A stretch of 64,000 nucleotides of DNA, taken from assembly GCF_051859345.1 (NCBI RefSeq), contig NZ_JBHYFV010000008.1, forward strand, positions 67,758 to 131,757, read 5' to 3'. Of this stretch, positions 7,706 through 16,561 are shown in pieces (the first letter of the stretch is position 1; each line of letters starts with the position of its first letter). The position numbers were made by a program, and so were the translations under genes. This stretch comes from Marivita sp051859345 (GTDB lineage Bacteria; Pseudomonadota; Alphaproteobacteria; Rhodobacterales; Rhodobacteraceae). Below the pieces are notes generated by a model, which saw nothing but the letters and a program-made list of their open reading frames with translations, had not been told where the DNA came from and ran no database searches.

Positions 7706-8659
7706 TTATCCTTCGCGCGGAGCCGCCGCACGGCTGAGGCGATCGTTGATGGCAACACCCAGCCCATCATGCGGGATCGGCGACACCGCGATCACTTTGC
7801 CCTTCTGCGCATCCAGCCGGTGCAGATAGTCAAAAAGATGCGCAGCCGCTTCAACCAGATCCTCGGATTCCGACAGGTTGAGGTCACACGCCACATCGCC
7901 GAACCCAAGGCGCAACTCTCCGGGCTGCCACTCGGTTGCGTTCAGACGCACCTGCGCATGCGGCGCATAATGCGACATGAGCTGCCCAGGGGCCGAGAGA
8001 GCTTCGGCCTTGTGCCGGATGGCAAGATGACGGCCAAGCGTTGCCGCCAGCACATCTTCCGTGATCCCGCCGGGACGCAGCATGACCGGTTTGTCCAGAA
8101 GGCCGACAATGGTCGATTCCAGCCCAACGGCGCAGGACCCTCCATCCAGCACTGCATCCACCCGGTTGCCCAGACTGGCAACGACGTGATCCGCCTGTGT
8201 CGGACTGATCTGACCCGACCGGTTGGCCGAGGGCGCCGCAACGCCGCCGCCGAAGGCACGCAGAACCGCGCGTGCAGAGGCGTGCGCCGGAAGCCGGACC
8301 GCAAGTGTTTCGAGCCCTGCCGAAACCAGCGGCGAAATCGGGCTGTCGGGTTGTTTGCGAAGCACCAGCGTCAGCGGCCCCGGCCAGAACGTCTGCGCCA
8401 GCAACTCTGCCTCGGGCGTCCAGACCACATGGCGCTTCAACGTCTCGGGATCGGCGAAATGCACAATCAGCGGATTGAAACTTGGTCGCCCCTTCGCATC
8501 GTAAATCCGTGCAACGGCACGATCATCGCAGGCATCCGCGCCCAGCCCGTAGACCGTTTCCGTCGGAAACGCGACCAAACCGCCGGTGCGCAAGATGTCC
8601 GCCGCCCGGACGTGACCCGCATCGGTATCGGGCAATATTTCCGCAGAAGAAGGGTTCAT
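7706..8659 (-). CDS. tsaC: L-threonylcarbamoyladenylate synthase (TsaC/Sua5)
   Basis: This protein of about 317 residues makes threonylcarbamoyl-AMP from threonine, bicarbonate and ATP, the first step of t6A37 tRNA modification. The N-terminal YrdC domain shows GGLVAFPTETVYGLGADA, KGRPSFNPLIVHF and PSANRSGQISPT. The C-terminal Sua5 domain (SHYAPHAQVRL to the end) makes it the long Sua5 form. The start at 8659 (MNPSSAEIL) is preferred; the frame extends to 8800 but would run into the divergent acyl-CoA dehydrogenase. The MFS gene follows after 5 bases. Confidence 0.93.
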   Translation of the reverse strand: MNPSSAEILPDTDAGHVRAADILRTGGLVAFPTETVYGLGADACDDRAVARIYDAKGRPSFNPLIVHFADPETLKRHVVWTPEAELLAQTFWPGPLTLVLRKQPDSPISPLVSAGLETLAVRLPAHASARAVLRAFGGGVAAPSANRSGQISPTQADHVVASLGNRVDAVLDGGSCAVGLESTIVGLLDKPVMLRPGGITEDVLAATLGRHLAIRHKAEALSAPGQLMSHYAPHAQVRLNATEWQPGELRLGFGDVACDLNLSESEDLVEAAAHLFDYLHRLDAQKGKVIAVSPIPHDGLGVAINDRLSRAAAPREG

Positions 8660-8798
8660 CGGTCGTGACGCCGCGTTTTTGTTGATGGGGCTGATCGCAT
8701 TCGTCAGGGTCGCACAAAAAGTTGCTGTTTGCTTATCGCTCTGGCATCCAAATGCCAAGCCGCCGCAACACAAGCCTGACGTCGAAGGAAAGTTGCCC

Positions 8799-10499
8799 AT
8801 GCCATATCGCGCCCCTGTTTCCGAATTCCGTTTCCTTTTTGACCATGTTGTCGGCTTTGATCAGGTTGCCGCAACCGACCGTTTCGCCGAAGCCACACCT
8901 GAAACCGTCGAGGCGGTCCTGAACGAGGCCGGAAAACTGTGTGAAGAGGTTCTGGCCCCGCTGCAACGCCCCGGCGATCTTCACCCGGCTCGGCTCGAAA
9001 ACGGAATTGTCCGCACCTCGCCCGGCTTTGACGACGGCTACCGCGCCATTGCCGAAGGCGGCTGGGTCGCGATTGCCGCCGATCCGGAGTTCGGCGGTAT
9101 GGGTCTTCCCATGACGATGACCACCGCGGTGAACGACATGATGAGCGCCGCGTGCCTGTCGCTGCAATTGGCGCCGCTGATGACCCAGGGCCAGATCGAA
9201 GCGCTTGAGAATCACGCAAGTGACACGATCAAGGCTCTGTATCTGCCCAAGCTGATTTCCGGCGAATGGGTTGGCACCATGAACCTGACCGAACCGCAGG
9301 CGGGCAGTGATGTGGGCGCGCTGACGACCAAAGCCGACCCGAAGGGGGATGGCACCTACGCGATCACGGGCCAGAAGATTTACATTTCCTGGGGCGACAA
9401 CGATTTTTCTGAAAACGTCTGCCATCTGGTCCTGGCGCGTCTGCCCGATGCCGTGCCGGGCACCAAGGGGATCAGCCTGTTCCTTGTGCCCAAGCGTATC
9501 CCGGATGAAAACGGTGTGCCGGGTGTGGCCAACGATCTCAAGGTGGTCAGCCTTGAGCACAAGATGGGCCTGCATGGCAGCCCCACCGCCGTGATGCAGT
9601 ATGACGGCGCGACCGGGTGGCTGATCGGTGACGAAAACGACGGCATGCGCGCCATGTTCACGATGATGAACAACGCCCGCCTTGGCGTTGGCGTACAAGG
9701 CATTGGCGTCGCGGACGGAGCCTATCAGCACGCGCTGGCCTATGCCGAAGGTCGCAAGCAGGGCCGGACAGAGAACAACACGATCATCGACCACGCCGAT
9801 GTGCGCCGCATGCTTGCGACGATGAAGGCCGACACCTTTGCCGCCCGCGCCATCGCGCTGGCAAATGCCGTTGCCATCGACATGGAAACCGCGACCGGTC
9901 ATGCCGATTGGGCGGCCCGCGCAGCACTTCTGACACCGATCACCAAGGCCTTTGGAACCGATACGGGGATTGACGTTGCCCAGATGGGGGTGCAGGTGCA
10001 TGGGGGTATGGGAGTCATCGAAGAAACCGGCGCGGCACAATATGCGCGCGATGTGCGGGTGACCGCGATTTACGAAGGCACCAACGGCATCCAGTCGATG
10101 GACCTTGTCGGCCGCAAGCTCATGGATGGCGGCGAGGCTGCGTACCGCCTGCTCGACGAGATGGAGGCCGAGGCCGAAGCGACCCGCGCCGATCTTCCGG
10201 ACCTTGCCGAAGCGGTCTGGCAGGCTTGCGAAACGCTGCGTGAAACCACCGAATGGATGGTCACCCAAGGCGCGCAGGACCGTTTTGCAGGTTCCGTTCC
10301 CTATCTGCGCGGCTTTGCCCGCGTGTTGGGTGCGCATTTCCACCTCAAGGCGGCGCGTGCTGACATGAACGGCAGCCATGGACGGCTTGCAGGCTTCTAT
10401 ATCAATCGCCTGTTGCCGGAACATGTCGGTCTTCTGGCCCATGCCCGCCAGGGCGCGGACGCGCTTTATGCCCTGAGCCTGGACGATCTGGCCGCATGA
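8799..10499 (+). CDS. Acyl-CoA dehydrogenase, DmdC-like (FadE-type)
   Basis: This 566-residue FAD enzyme oxidises an acyl-CoA to the 2-enoyl-CoA. The order is N-terminal domain, middle domain (NLTEPQAGSDVGALTTKA, flavin/substrate contact), C-terminal domain with the catalytic glutamate in AIYEGTNGIQSMD, then the extra C-terminal domain of long acyl-CoA dehydrogenases. The architecture and length match DmdC (3-methylthiopropanoyl-CoA dehydrogenase) and related long enzymes in roseobacters. No dmdB or dmdD lies beside it, so the substrate stays open. The start at 8799 has GAAGGAAAG upstream. The stop overlaps the start of the following MBL gene (ATGA). Confidence 0.88.
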   Translation: MPYRAPVSEFRFLFDHVVGFDQVAATDRFAEATPETVEAVLNEAGKLCEEVLAPLQRPGDLHPARLENGIVRTSPGFDDGYRAIAEGGWVAIAADPEFGGMGLPMTMTTAVNDMMSAACLSLQLAPLMTQGQIEALENHASDTIKALYLPKLISGEWVGTMNLTEPQAGSDVGALTTKADPKGDGTYAITGQKIYISWGDNDFSENVCHLVLARLPDAVPGTKGISLFLVPKRIPDENGVPGVANDLKVVSLEHKMGLHGSPTAVMQYDGATGWLIGDENDGMRAMFTMMNNARLGVGVQGIGVADGAYQHALAYAEGRKQGRTENNTIIDHADVRRMLATMKADTFAARAIALANAVAIDMETATGHADWAARAALLTPITKAFGTDTGIDVAQMGVQVHGGMGVIEETGAAQYARDVRVTAIYEGTNGIQSMDLVGRKLMDGGEAAYRLLDEMEAEAEATRADLPDLAEAVWQACETLRETTEWMVTQGAQDRFAGSVPYLRGFARVLGAHFHLKAARADMNGSHGRLAGFYINRLLPEHVGLLAHARQGADALYALSLDDLAA

Positions 10500-11542
10500 A
10501 GGACCGGACCACGAGCGGCATTCGCTATCCCTGGGACACTCCCCCCGAAGAGGGCACCGCAACCGAGGTCGCTGACGGGGTTCTGTGGATTCGCCTTGCC
10601 CTGCCAATGAAGCTCGATCACGTCAATGTCTACGCGCTGGACGATGGCGATGGCTGGACCATCGTGGACACCGGGTTTGCGTCGAACCGGAGCAAGGCGC
10701 TTTGGGCGAAGTTGATGGCGGGACCGCTTGGCGGTAAACCGATCACCCGCGTGATCGTCACCCATCACCACCCCGATCATATCGGCATGGCGGGCTGGCT
10801 TCAGTCGGCCCACGGTGCAGAACTGATCACCACGCGCACCGCCTGGCTGATGGGCCGGATGCTGCAGCTTGACGAACAGCCCACGCCCAGCGCGGAAACG
10901 GTGGCGTTCTGGCGGAGCTGCGGCATGGACGCGGCAATCCTCGAAAGGCGCAAGGCGGAACGTCCGTTCAATTTCGCCGATTGCGTCGCACCTTTGCCCC
11001 TTGGGTATACCCGCATTCGACAGGGTGACACCATCACGACCGGGGGGCGCACATGGGACATCCATATCGGCAATGGCCACGCGCCGGAACATGCCACGCT
11101 TTGGTCACGCGATGACAACCTCGTTCTTGCGGGCGATCAGATCCTGCCGTCGATAAGTTCGAATATCGGGGTCTACGCCACTGAACCCGACGCCGATCCC
11201 GTGGCCGACTGGCTCGAGTCCTGTGAACGCCTGTCCACCATCGCGGGTGACGACCATCTGGTGTTGGGAGGGCACAAGCTGCCCTTCACCGGGCTGCCCT
11301 TGCGTCTGCATCAGTTGATCGAAAACCACCACGGTGCGCTGCGCCGGCTCGAGGCGCATATCGCAATACCAAGATCGGCAGGGGACTGTTTCGCCCCGCT
11401 GTTCAAACGCCATATCGGCGATGCCGAATACGGGCTCGCTCTGGTCGAGGCGATGGCCCATTGCCTGCACCTCTGGCATGAAGGGCGCGCCACGCGCACG
11501 ATGGCCGACACTGGGGCCTGGCAGTTTCAAGCCAAACCGTGA
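10496..11542 (+). CDS. MBL-fold metallo-hydrolase (glyoxalase II-like superfamily)
   Basis: This 348-residue cytosolic protein has the MBL zinc motifs THHHPDHIGMAG, GNGHAPEHAT, AGDQILPSISSN and GGHKLPFTG. The C-terminal third carries a winged-helix-like tail typical of these enzymes. It is translationally coupled to the acyl-CoA dehydrogenase by a 4-base overlap. A thioester or hydroxyacyl hydrolase acting in the same acyl-CoA pathway is a reasonable inference, but not proven. Confidence 0.83.
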   Translation: MKDRTTSGIRYPWDTPPEEGTATEVADGVLWIRLALPMKLDHVNVYALDDGDGWTIVDTGFASNRSKALWAKLMAGPLGGKPITRVIVTHHHPDHIGMAGWLQSAHGAELITTRTAWLMGRMLQLDEQPTPSAETVAFWRSCGMDAAILERRKAERPFNFADCVAPLPLGYTRIRQGDTITTGGRTWDIHIGNGHAPEHATLWSRDDNLVLAGDQILPSISSNIGVYATEPDADPVADWLESCERLSTIAGDDHLVLGGHKLPFTGLPLRLHQLIENHHGALRRLEAHIAIPRSAGDCFAPLFKRHIGDAEYGLALVEAMAHCLHLWHEGRATRTMADTGAWQFQAKP

Positions 11543-11638
11543 CGGCCTCTCTGGTTTAAGAATATCTTTGGGTGAGGCGCTCTTGCTCCACAGGGCCGCG
11601 CCCCTGACGAAGGAAGCCTGACCGTCGGCGCGCCTCTC

Positions 11639-12196
11639 TCAGGCGCGTCCCCCTTCCGAGGACAGGGCCAGCGGCGAAATTCCAAGACTGCCCAGCGCGG
11701 CTTCCCATTTGTCGCCATCAGCCCTGTCGAACACCAAATCGTTGCTGGCATCACAAATCAGCCAGCCATTGGCGGCAATCTCGCTCTCGAGTTGGCCGGG
11801 ACCCCAGCCCGCATATCCCAGAACGACCAGGCGCTTGTCCGGTCCATTGCCGTTGGCGATGCTTTCCAGCACATCCAGCGTCGCCGTCATTGCAAACCCA
11901 TCATCGACATTCAGCGTTGTCATCTCGGATCGGAAGTCCGGAGAATGCAGCACAAAACCACGGCCCAGTTCCACCGGCCCGCCGAAATGCACACGGATGC
12001 CCGAGATGTCGCCGGTATTGTCGATCGGCAACTGGTCCAGCAGGTTCTCAAAGCTCACATCGGCAGAGGGTTTGTTGACGATCAGCCCCATCGCCCCGTC
12101 ATCTGAATGGGCACAGATAAAGATCAGGCTGTGCTCAAAGCGCGGATCGGGCATCCCCGGCATCGCGATGAGCATTCGGCCCGTCAGATCGGTCAT
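11639..12196 (-). CDS. YqgE/AlgH family protein
   Basis: This 185-residue cytosolic protein belongs to the UPF0301/AlgH family. Recognisable segments are MLIAMPGMPDPRFEHSLIFICAHS at the N-terminus (shown in part), GLIVNKPS, FGGPVELGRGFVLH and GYAGWGPGQLESEI. The molecular role is unresolved; AlgH was named for an effect on alginate regulation in Pseudomonas. The start at 12196 is chosen by family form, since the longer frame to 12322 overlaps the divergent exported-protein gene. No strong ribosome site is visible. Confidence 0.88.
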   Translation of the reverse strand: MTDLTGRMLIAMPGMPDPRFEHSLIFICAHSDDGAMGLIVNKPSADVSFENLLDQLPIDNTGDISGIRVHFGGPVELGRGFVLHSPDFRSEMTTLNVDDGFAMTATLDVLESIANGNGPDKRLVVLGYAGWGPGQLESEIAANGWLICDASNDLVFDRADGDKWEAALGSLGISPLALSSEGGRA

Positions 12197-12332
12197 GGTT
12201 TCAGAAACGCTGGTCACATGCCAAACATGGACAGCACTGCTGGGGGTTGCAAGGGCACACCGCACCCAAGCACACGGTGGATCGCCGGTTTGTGACTTTT
12301 CATCGCGGCAGAAAACCGCCATCTGCTATCGG

Positions 12333-13151
12333 ATGAAGCATTTTCGCCCCCTCGTTTCCGCGCTGACCATGGTTCTTTTCCTGATCGCGCCAGCAGTCGC
12401 ATCCGCCAGCGACACCACCGGCCTGTCCAAGATCGACCTGCGGCCGGGTTGGCGCATGGCGGATGGCAGTCACATGGCCGCGCTGCATATCATGCTTGAA
12501 CCGGGGTGGAAGACCTATTGGCGCGCGCCCGGAGATGTGGGCATCCCGCCGCAATTCGACTGGACCGGATCGCAGAACATCAGCGCCGTCTCTGCCCATT
12601 GGCCCACACCCCACGTCTTTTTCGAACAGGGCATGCGGTCGGTCGGCTACAAGTCGGAAGTGGTGATCCCCCTGCACATGACGGCAAGTCAATCCGGGGT
12701 GGACATGACTCTGGCCGGCACCATGCAGATCGGGATCTGCAAGGACATCTGCATTCCCGCCAACCTGTCCTTCAACGCAACGCTTCCGCCGACCAGCACG
12801 CGGCCCGATCCGACCATCGCCGCCGCGCTGACGGATATGCCCTATACCGCGCGCGAAGCCGGTGTGAGCAATGTCACCTGCCGCTTTGAACCCGGTGCGG
12901 ATGGTGGCTTGGTGCTGCACACAAGGATCGACATGCCGTCATCAGGCGGGACAGAGTATGTCGTCGTCGAGGCGGGCAATCCCCATGTCTGGGTCGCGGA
13001 ACCGGACAGCAGACGCGATGGCGGTGCGCTCTACGCAAGCACCCGGCTGTTACATGTGGATGGGCGCAGTTTTGCGCTTGATCGCTCAGAGCTTCGGTTC
13101 ACCGTGATTGGCAATGCTCGCGCGGTCGATATTCAGGGCTGTACGCCCTGA
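12333..13151 (+). CDS. Exported protein with DsbD N-terminal-like domain
   Basis: This 272-residue periplasmic protein has a Sec signal (about residues 1-26, ending AVASA). The body matches the thiol:disulfide interchange DsbD N-terminal family: EPGWKTYWRAPGDVGIPP, FEQGMRSVGYKSEVVIPL and the paired cysteines of GICKDICIPA (C-X3-C). No transmembrane DsbD core or thioredoxin domain follows, so it is a free-standing N-domain protein as seen in many Rhodobacteraceae. It probably takes part in periplasmic thiol or copper/cytochrome chemistry; the partner is not in view. The stop lies two bases from the end of the convergent RND gene. Confidence 0.8.
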   Translation: MKHFRPLVSALTMVLFLIAPAVASASDTTGLSKIDLRPGWRMADGSHMAALHIMLEPGWKTYWRAPGDVGIPPQFDWTGSQNISAVSAHWPTPHVFFEQGMRSVGYKSEVVIPLHMTASQSGVDMTLAGTMQIGICKDICIPANLSFNATLPPTSTRPDPTIAAALTDMPYTAREAGVSNVTCRFEPGADGGLVLHTRIDMPSSGGTEYVVVEAGNPHVWVAEPDSRRDGGALYASTRLLHVDGRSFALDRSELRFTVIGNARAVDIQGCTP

Positions 13152-13153
13152 CA

Positions 13154-16100
13154 TCAGGCGGACCGCCGCGCCCTCGACACACCCATGGCAATTGCTCCAA
13201 GGCTATAAAGCCCAAGGCAGATCACCGCAGCGCCCGCCACAAACAGACCCAGACTCATCGCCAGCGTGGTGTCACCGGCAAGCCCAGCTTGGGCCAATAC
13301 CGCGCGCAACGGCTCTGGCAAGGCCCCGGTGAGGGCGAAAGCCCCCATCGTTGCGCCCAGCCATCCGACAATCAGCGCGGCAGCCACACTCAGCCCCATC
13401 CGCACTCCAGTCCGGCGGAACCGCAAGCCACGTCGCGCCGTCTGGGTCAGGCGACCGATATCATTCTGAATCGCGATCAGCGACGGTACGATCAGCAACA
13501 CGAGAAACATGCCAAACCCAAGACCGTAGACCAGCGTGATTACCGTCGGCTTGAGGAACTGAGCCTGATTTGATTGCTCATACAGAAGCGGCACCAACCC
13601 CAGAACCGTTGTCGCCGTGGTCAGGAACACAGGACGCAGGCGGTCTGCAGCACCGTCAATGATCGACGGGATCAGCCCCCGCTCCTGCGCTTTTTCGTCA
13701 ATCGTCGTCACCAGGACAATAGAGTCGTTGATGATGATTCCGGTCATGCCCAACAGGCCCACCACCGTAAACATGCTGAGCGACACATCCCATTGCGCAT
13801 GGCCATAGATCGTTCCGACCAATCCGAACGGGATCACAGACATCACCACCAGGGGTCTGGTCCAGCTTGCAAAGACCCATGACAGCACAAGGTAGATCGC
13901 CAACAGCGACAGGATCAGGCCGGTCCGCGCATCTTTCAGGAATTCCCCTTCCTGCTCACTCAGCCCCGAAAGCCGGTATTCCACCTGCCGTTCGCTTGCG
14001 ATGGTGGGAAGGATCTCTGTCTCGAGCGCCAGCATGATGTCGTTTGCGCGCGCGGCATCGTCTTCGGAGATGTCGCCGGTCACCGAAATCAGGCGAATGC
14101 CGTTTTCGCGCCGCACCGTCGAGAATCCGGTCCGGCGATCCACGCTGACGATATCGGCAAGCTGCACGTATTCACCCTCGGGAGTCCGCATCTGCGTGCG
14201 TTCGAGAAAATCGGCGGTCAGCTCATCAGCAGGCAGTTCCACACGGATTTCCGCACTGCGCGGTCCGTCGGGATAGGTCGCCGCCTCAACCCCACCCAGG
14301 CGCGCGCGCAGGACGCTGCCCAGCCCGTCGATGGTAAAGCCAAGCGCCTGACCCTGCGGTGTCAATTCGAGGATCAGTTCTTCCTTGTCATAGGCCAGGT
14401 TATCCTCGACCGCCGAAACTTCGGGATATTGCAGCAACGCGGTCTTGAGGTCTTCGGACGCCGCTTTCAGCGTCTCGGCACTTGCGCCAAAGAACTGGAC
14501 ATCCAGCGCATCGCTGGCCGGGCCGCTTCCCCAACTGCGAAAGCTGATGGTTTCCACCAAGGGATGGCGTTGCACGGAGTCCTGCAATTCGCTTACGAAA
14601 GCACCGCTGGTAAACGGGCGCAGATCGGCGTCGATCAGTTCGATGGAAATGCCGCCAAGCTGATCGGCATCCTTGGTATCGGCACCTGCAATACCGCGAC
14701 CTGCATTGCCACCGATTTCCGCAATTACATAGTCGATCGGATTGACGCCATGACGCTCTTCGAACGATCCGGCCACGTCCTCGACCGATTTCTGGAAGAT
14801 GCGCATCATCTCGATTGTGTCGTCGCGTGTAGCCCCCGGTGCCATGGCAAAGTTGCCGGTGACCGAGCTTTGCTCAGGTGAATTGAAAAACCGCCATTGC
14901 ACATCACCGCGGATAAACAAGGCCGCCTGCGACGCCAGAAGCACCACCGCCCCCGCCAACACGGCATAGCGCGCCTGCAGGACGAGGCCCATAAACGGAC
15001 GGAACAGGGTTTCCCGCATCCAGCGGAAGCCCCGGTTCACCACCCGCGAGGGCACATCATACCAGTGTTCTTTCGCGCTATGGGCAATCGCATGCGCCAT
15101 GTGGTTCGGCAGGATCAGGAAACATTCGACCAGCGACGCCGCAAGGACCGCGATGACGGTAAAGGGAATATCCGAAATCAGATCGCCAAAGCGCCCGCCG
15201 ATGACCACGAGCCCATAGAACGCGATAATTGTCGTGAGGGTCGCCGCAAAGACCGGAAGCGCCATGCGATGCGCCGCGCGTTCCGCCGCCTCGACAGGTG
15301 GCAGGCCGCTTCGCGCCAGATGGTCGGCATGTTCACCAACCACGATGGCGTCATCCACCACGATCCCCAAGGTGATGATCAGCGCAAACAGTGAGATCAT
15401 GTTGATCGTGATCCCGGCCGCATACATCAGCGCAATCGCGGCCATCATTGCGACTGGAATACCCGCCGCCACCCAGAACGCCGTCCGTGCATTCAGGAAC
15501 AGGAACAGCAGCATGACCACCAGGACAAGACCCGTCAGGCCATTGTCCAACAGGATGTCCAGACGCCCCGAAATCGCCTCGGCCCTTGTGCGGATCAGAT
15601 CGACCGACACACCGTCCGGCAAGGACGCCTCGAATTCTGAGGCGACCTCTTCGACGGTGCGCTGGATCGCGATGGCATCCCCTTGGTCGCTGCGGTCGAC
15701 GCGGATCGAAATCGCCGGGTTCTCTCCTACAAAATAGCTGCGCTGGCGGTCGATCCCTTCGATGAAGAGCGTGCCGACATCGCCCACGGTCAGGTTCGAT
15801 CCATCCGCGTTGGACCGCAGAACGATGTTCGAAATCTGTTCTGCGCTGCGCTTTTCCACGCCGGTCCGCACGCGGGTGTTTGCGTTGCCCACATCGCCCG
15901 CCGGATCGGCATCGACCTCCTGGCCAATGGCCGTCGCGATCTCGCGGATGGAGATATCAAACGCGATGAGGTTGGCCGACGGCACTTCGATCACGGTACG
16001 CGGTGCCGACAGACCCCTTATCGTTGTACGCGTGACGCCTTCGGCAAACAGGCGTGCCGTCAACTCGTCCGCAAAGCGTGCAAGCTGATCGACACCCACT

Positions 16101-16558
16101 GGGCCCGTGATCACCAGATCCGTCACCCGATCGCTCCAACCGCCACGCCGAACCACGGGATCTTCGGCATCGGCAGGCAGGTTCGTGACCGCGTCCACAG
16201 CCGTCTTCACATCGTCAGCCGCGCGCGACATGTCCCATCCCGGCTCAAACTCGAGCCGGATAGAAGCCCGCCCTTCGCGCGACGACGCTTCAGAGCTTTC
16301 AACCCCTTCAACGGACAGGATCACCGGTTCAAGCACCTGAACGATACCACGATCCACGTCTTCCGCACCTGCGCCATCCCACGCCACCGACACGTCCACA
16401 TCATCAATGATCACGTCCGGAAAGAATTGCGCGCGCATGTTCGGGATCGAAAACGCACCCGCCGCGATCAGCAGGATCAAGAGCAGGTTCGCAACCGTCC
16501 TGTGACGCACGAAATAGCTGAGAACGCCGCCAGCTTTGCCGGAAAGTGCCCGCGCCAT
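13154..16558 (-). CDS. Efflux RND transporter permease subunit
   Basis: This 1134-residue inner-membrane proton antiporter is of the AcrB/MexB superfamily. The proton-relay pair is seen in ITLGIVVDDAIVVGEHAD (helix 4), with TAFWVAAGIPVAMMAAIAL and MTGIIINDSIVLVTTID in the other half. The usual 12 helices seem to be followed by two more hydrophobic stretches (about 1050-1075 and 1100-1125), making the C-terminus longer than classical AcrB. The adaptor gene lies directly upstream with a 3-base gap, so they form an operon. No TolC-type outer-membrane factor is present. The substrate is unknown. Confidence 0.9.
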   Translation of the reverse strand: MARALSGKAGGVLSYFVRHRTVANLLLILLIAAGAFSIPNMRAQFFPDVIIDDVDVSVAWDGAGAEDVDRGIVQVLEPVILSVEGVESSEASSREGRASIRLEFEPGWDMSRAADDVKTAVDAVTNLPADAEDPVVRRGGWSDRVTDLVITGPVGVDQLARFADELTARLFAEGVTRTTIRGLSAPRTVIEVPSANLIAFDISIREIATAIGQEVDADPAGDVGNANTRVRTGVEKRSAEQISNIVLRSNADGSNLTVGDVGTLFIEGIDRQRSYFVGENPAISIRVDRSDQGDAIAIQRTVEEVASEFEASLPDGVSVDLIRTRAEAISGRLDILLDNGLTGLVLVVMLLFLFLNARTAFWVAAGIPVAMMAAIALMYAAGITINMISLFALIITLGIVVDDAIVVGEHADHLARSGLPPVEAAERAAHRMALPVFAATLTTIIAFYGLVVIGGRFGDLISDIPFTVIAVLAASLVECFLILPNHMAHAIAHSAKEHWYDVPSRVVNRGFRWMRETLFRPFMGLVLQARYAVLAGAVVLLASQAALFIRGDVQWRFFNSPEQSSVTGNFAMAPGATRDDTIEMMRIFQKSVEDVAGSFEERHGVNPIDYVIAEIGGNAGRGIAGADTKDADQLGGISIELIDADLRPFTSGAFVSELQDSVQRHPLVETISFRSWGSGPASDALDVQFFGASAETLKAASEDLKTALLQYPEVSAVEDNLAYDKEELILELTPQGQALGFTIDGLGSVLRARLGGVEAATYPDGPRSAEIRVELPADELTADFLERTQMRTPEGEYVQLADIVSVDRRTGFSTVRRENGIRLISVTGDISEDDAARANDIMLALETEILPTIASERQVEYRLSGLSEQEGEFLKDARTGLILSLLAIYLVLSWVFASWTRPLVVMSVIPFGLVGTIYGHAQWDVSLSMFTVVGLLGMTGIIINDSIVLVTTIDEKAQERGLIPSIIDGAADRLRPVFLTTATTVLGLVPLLYEQSNQAQFLKPTVITLVYGLGFGMFLVLLIVPSLIAIQNDIGRLTQTARRGLRFRRTGVRMGLSVAAALIVGWLGATMGAFALTGALPEPLRAVLAQAGLAGDTTLAMSLGLFVAGAAVICLGLYSLGAIAMGVSRARRSA

Positions 16559-16561
16559 CGG

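Noticed and set aside
8733..10607. A 624-codon frame antisense to the acyl-CoA dehydrogenase
   Set aside because: The sense frame has complete catalytic motifs; the antisense translation is rich in Arg, His and Gly without domain features.
11543..11638. Gap between the MBL gene and yqgE examined for a terminator
   Set aside because: Only widely spaced short complementary strings (GAGGCGC and GCGCCTC, 49 bases apart) were found, too weak to call.
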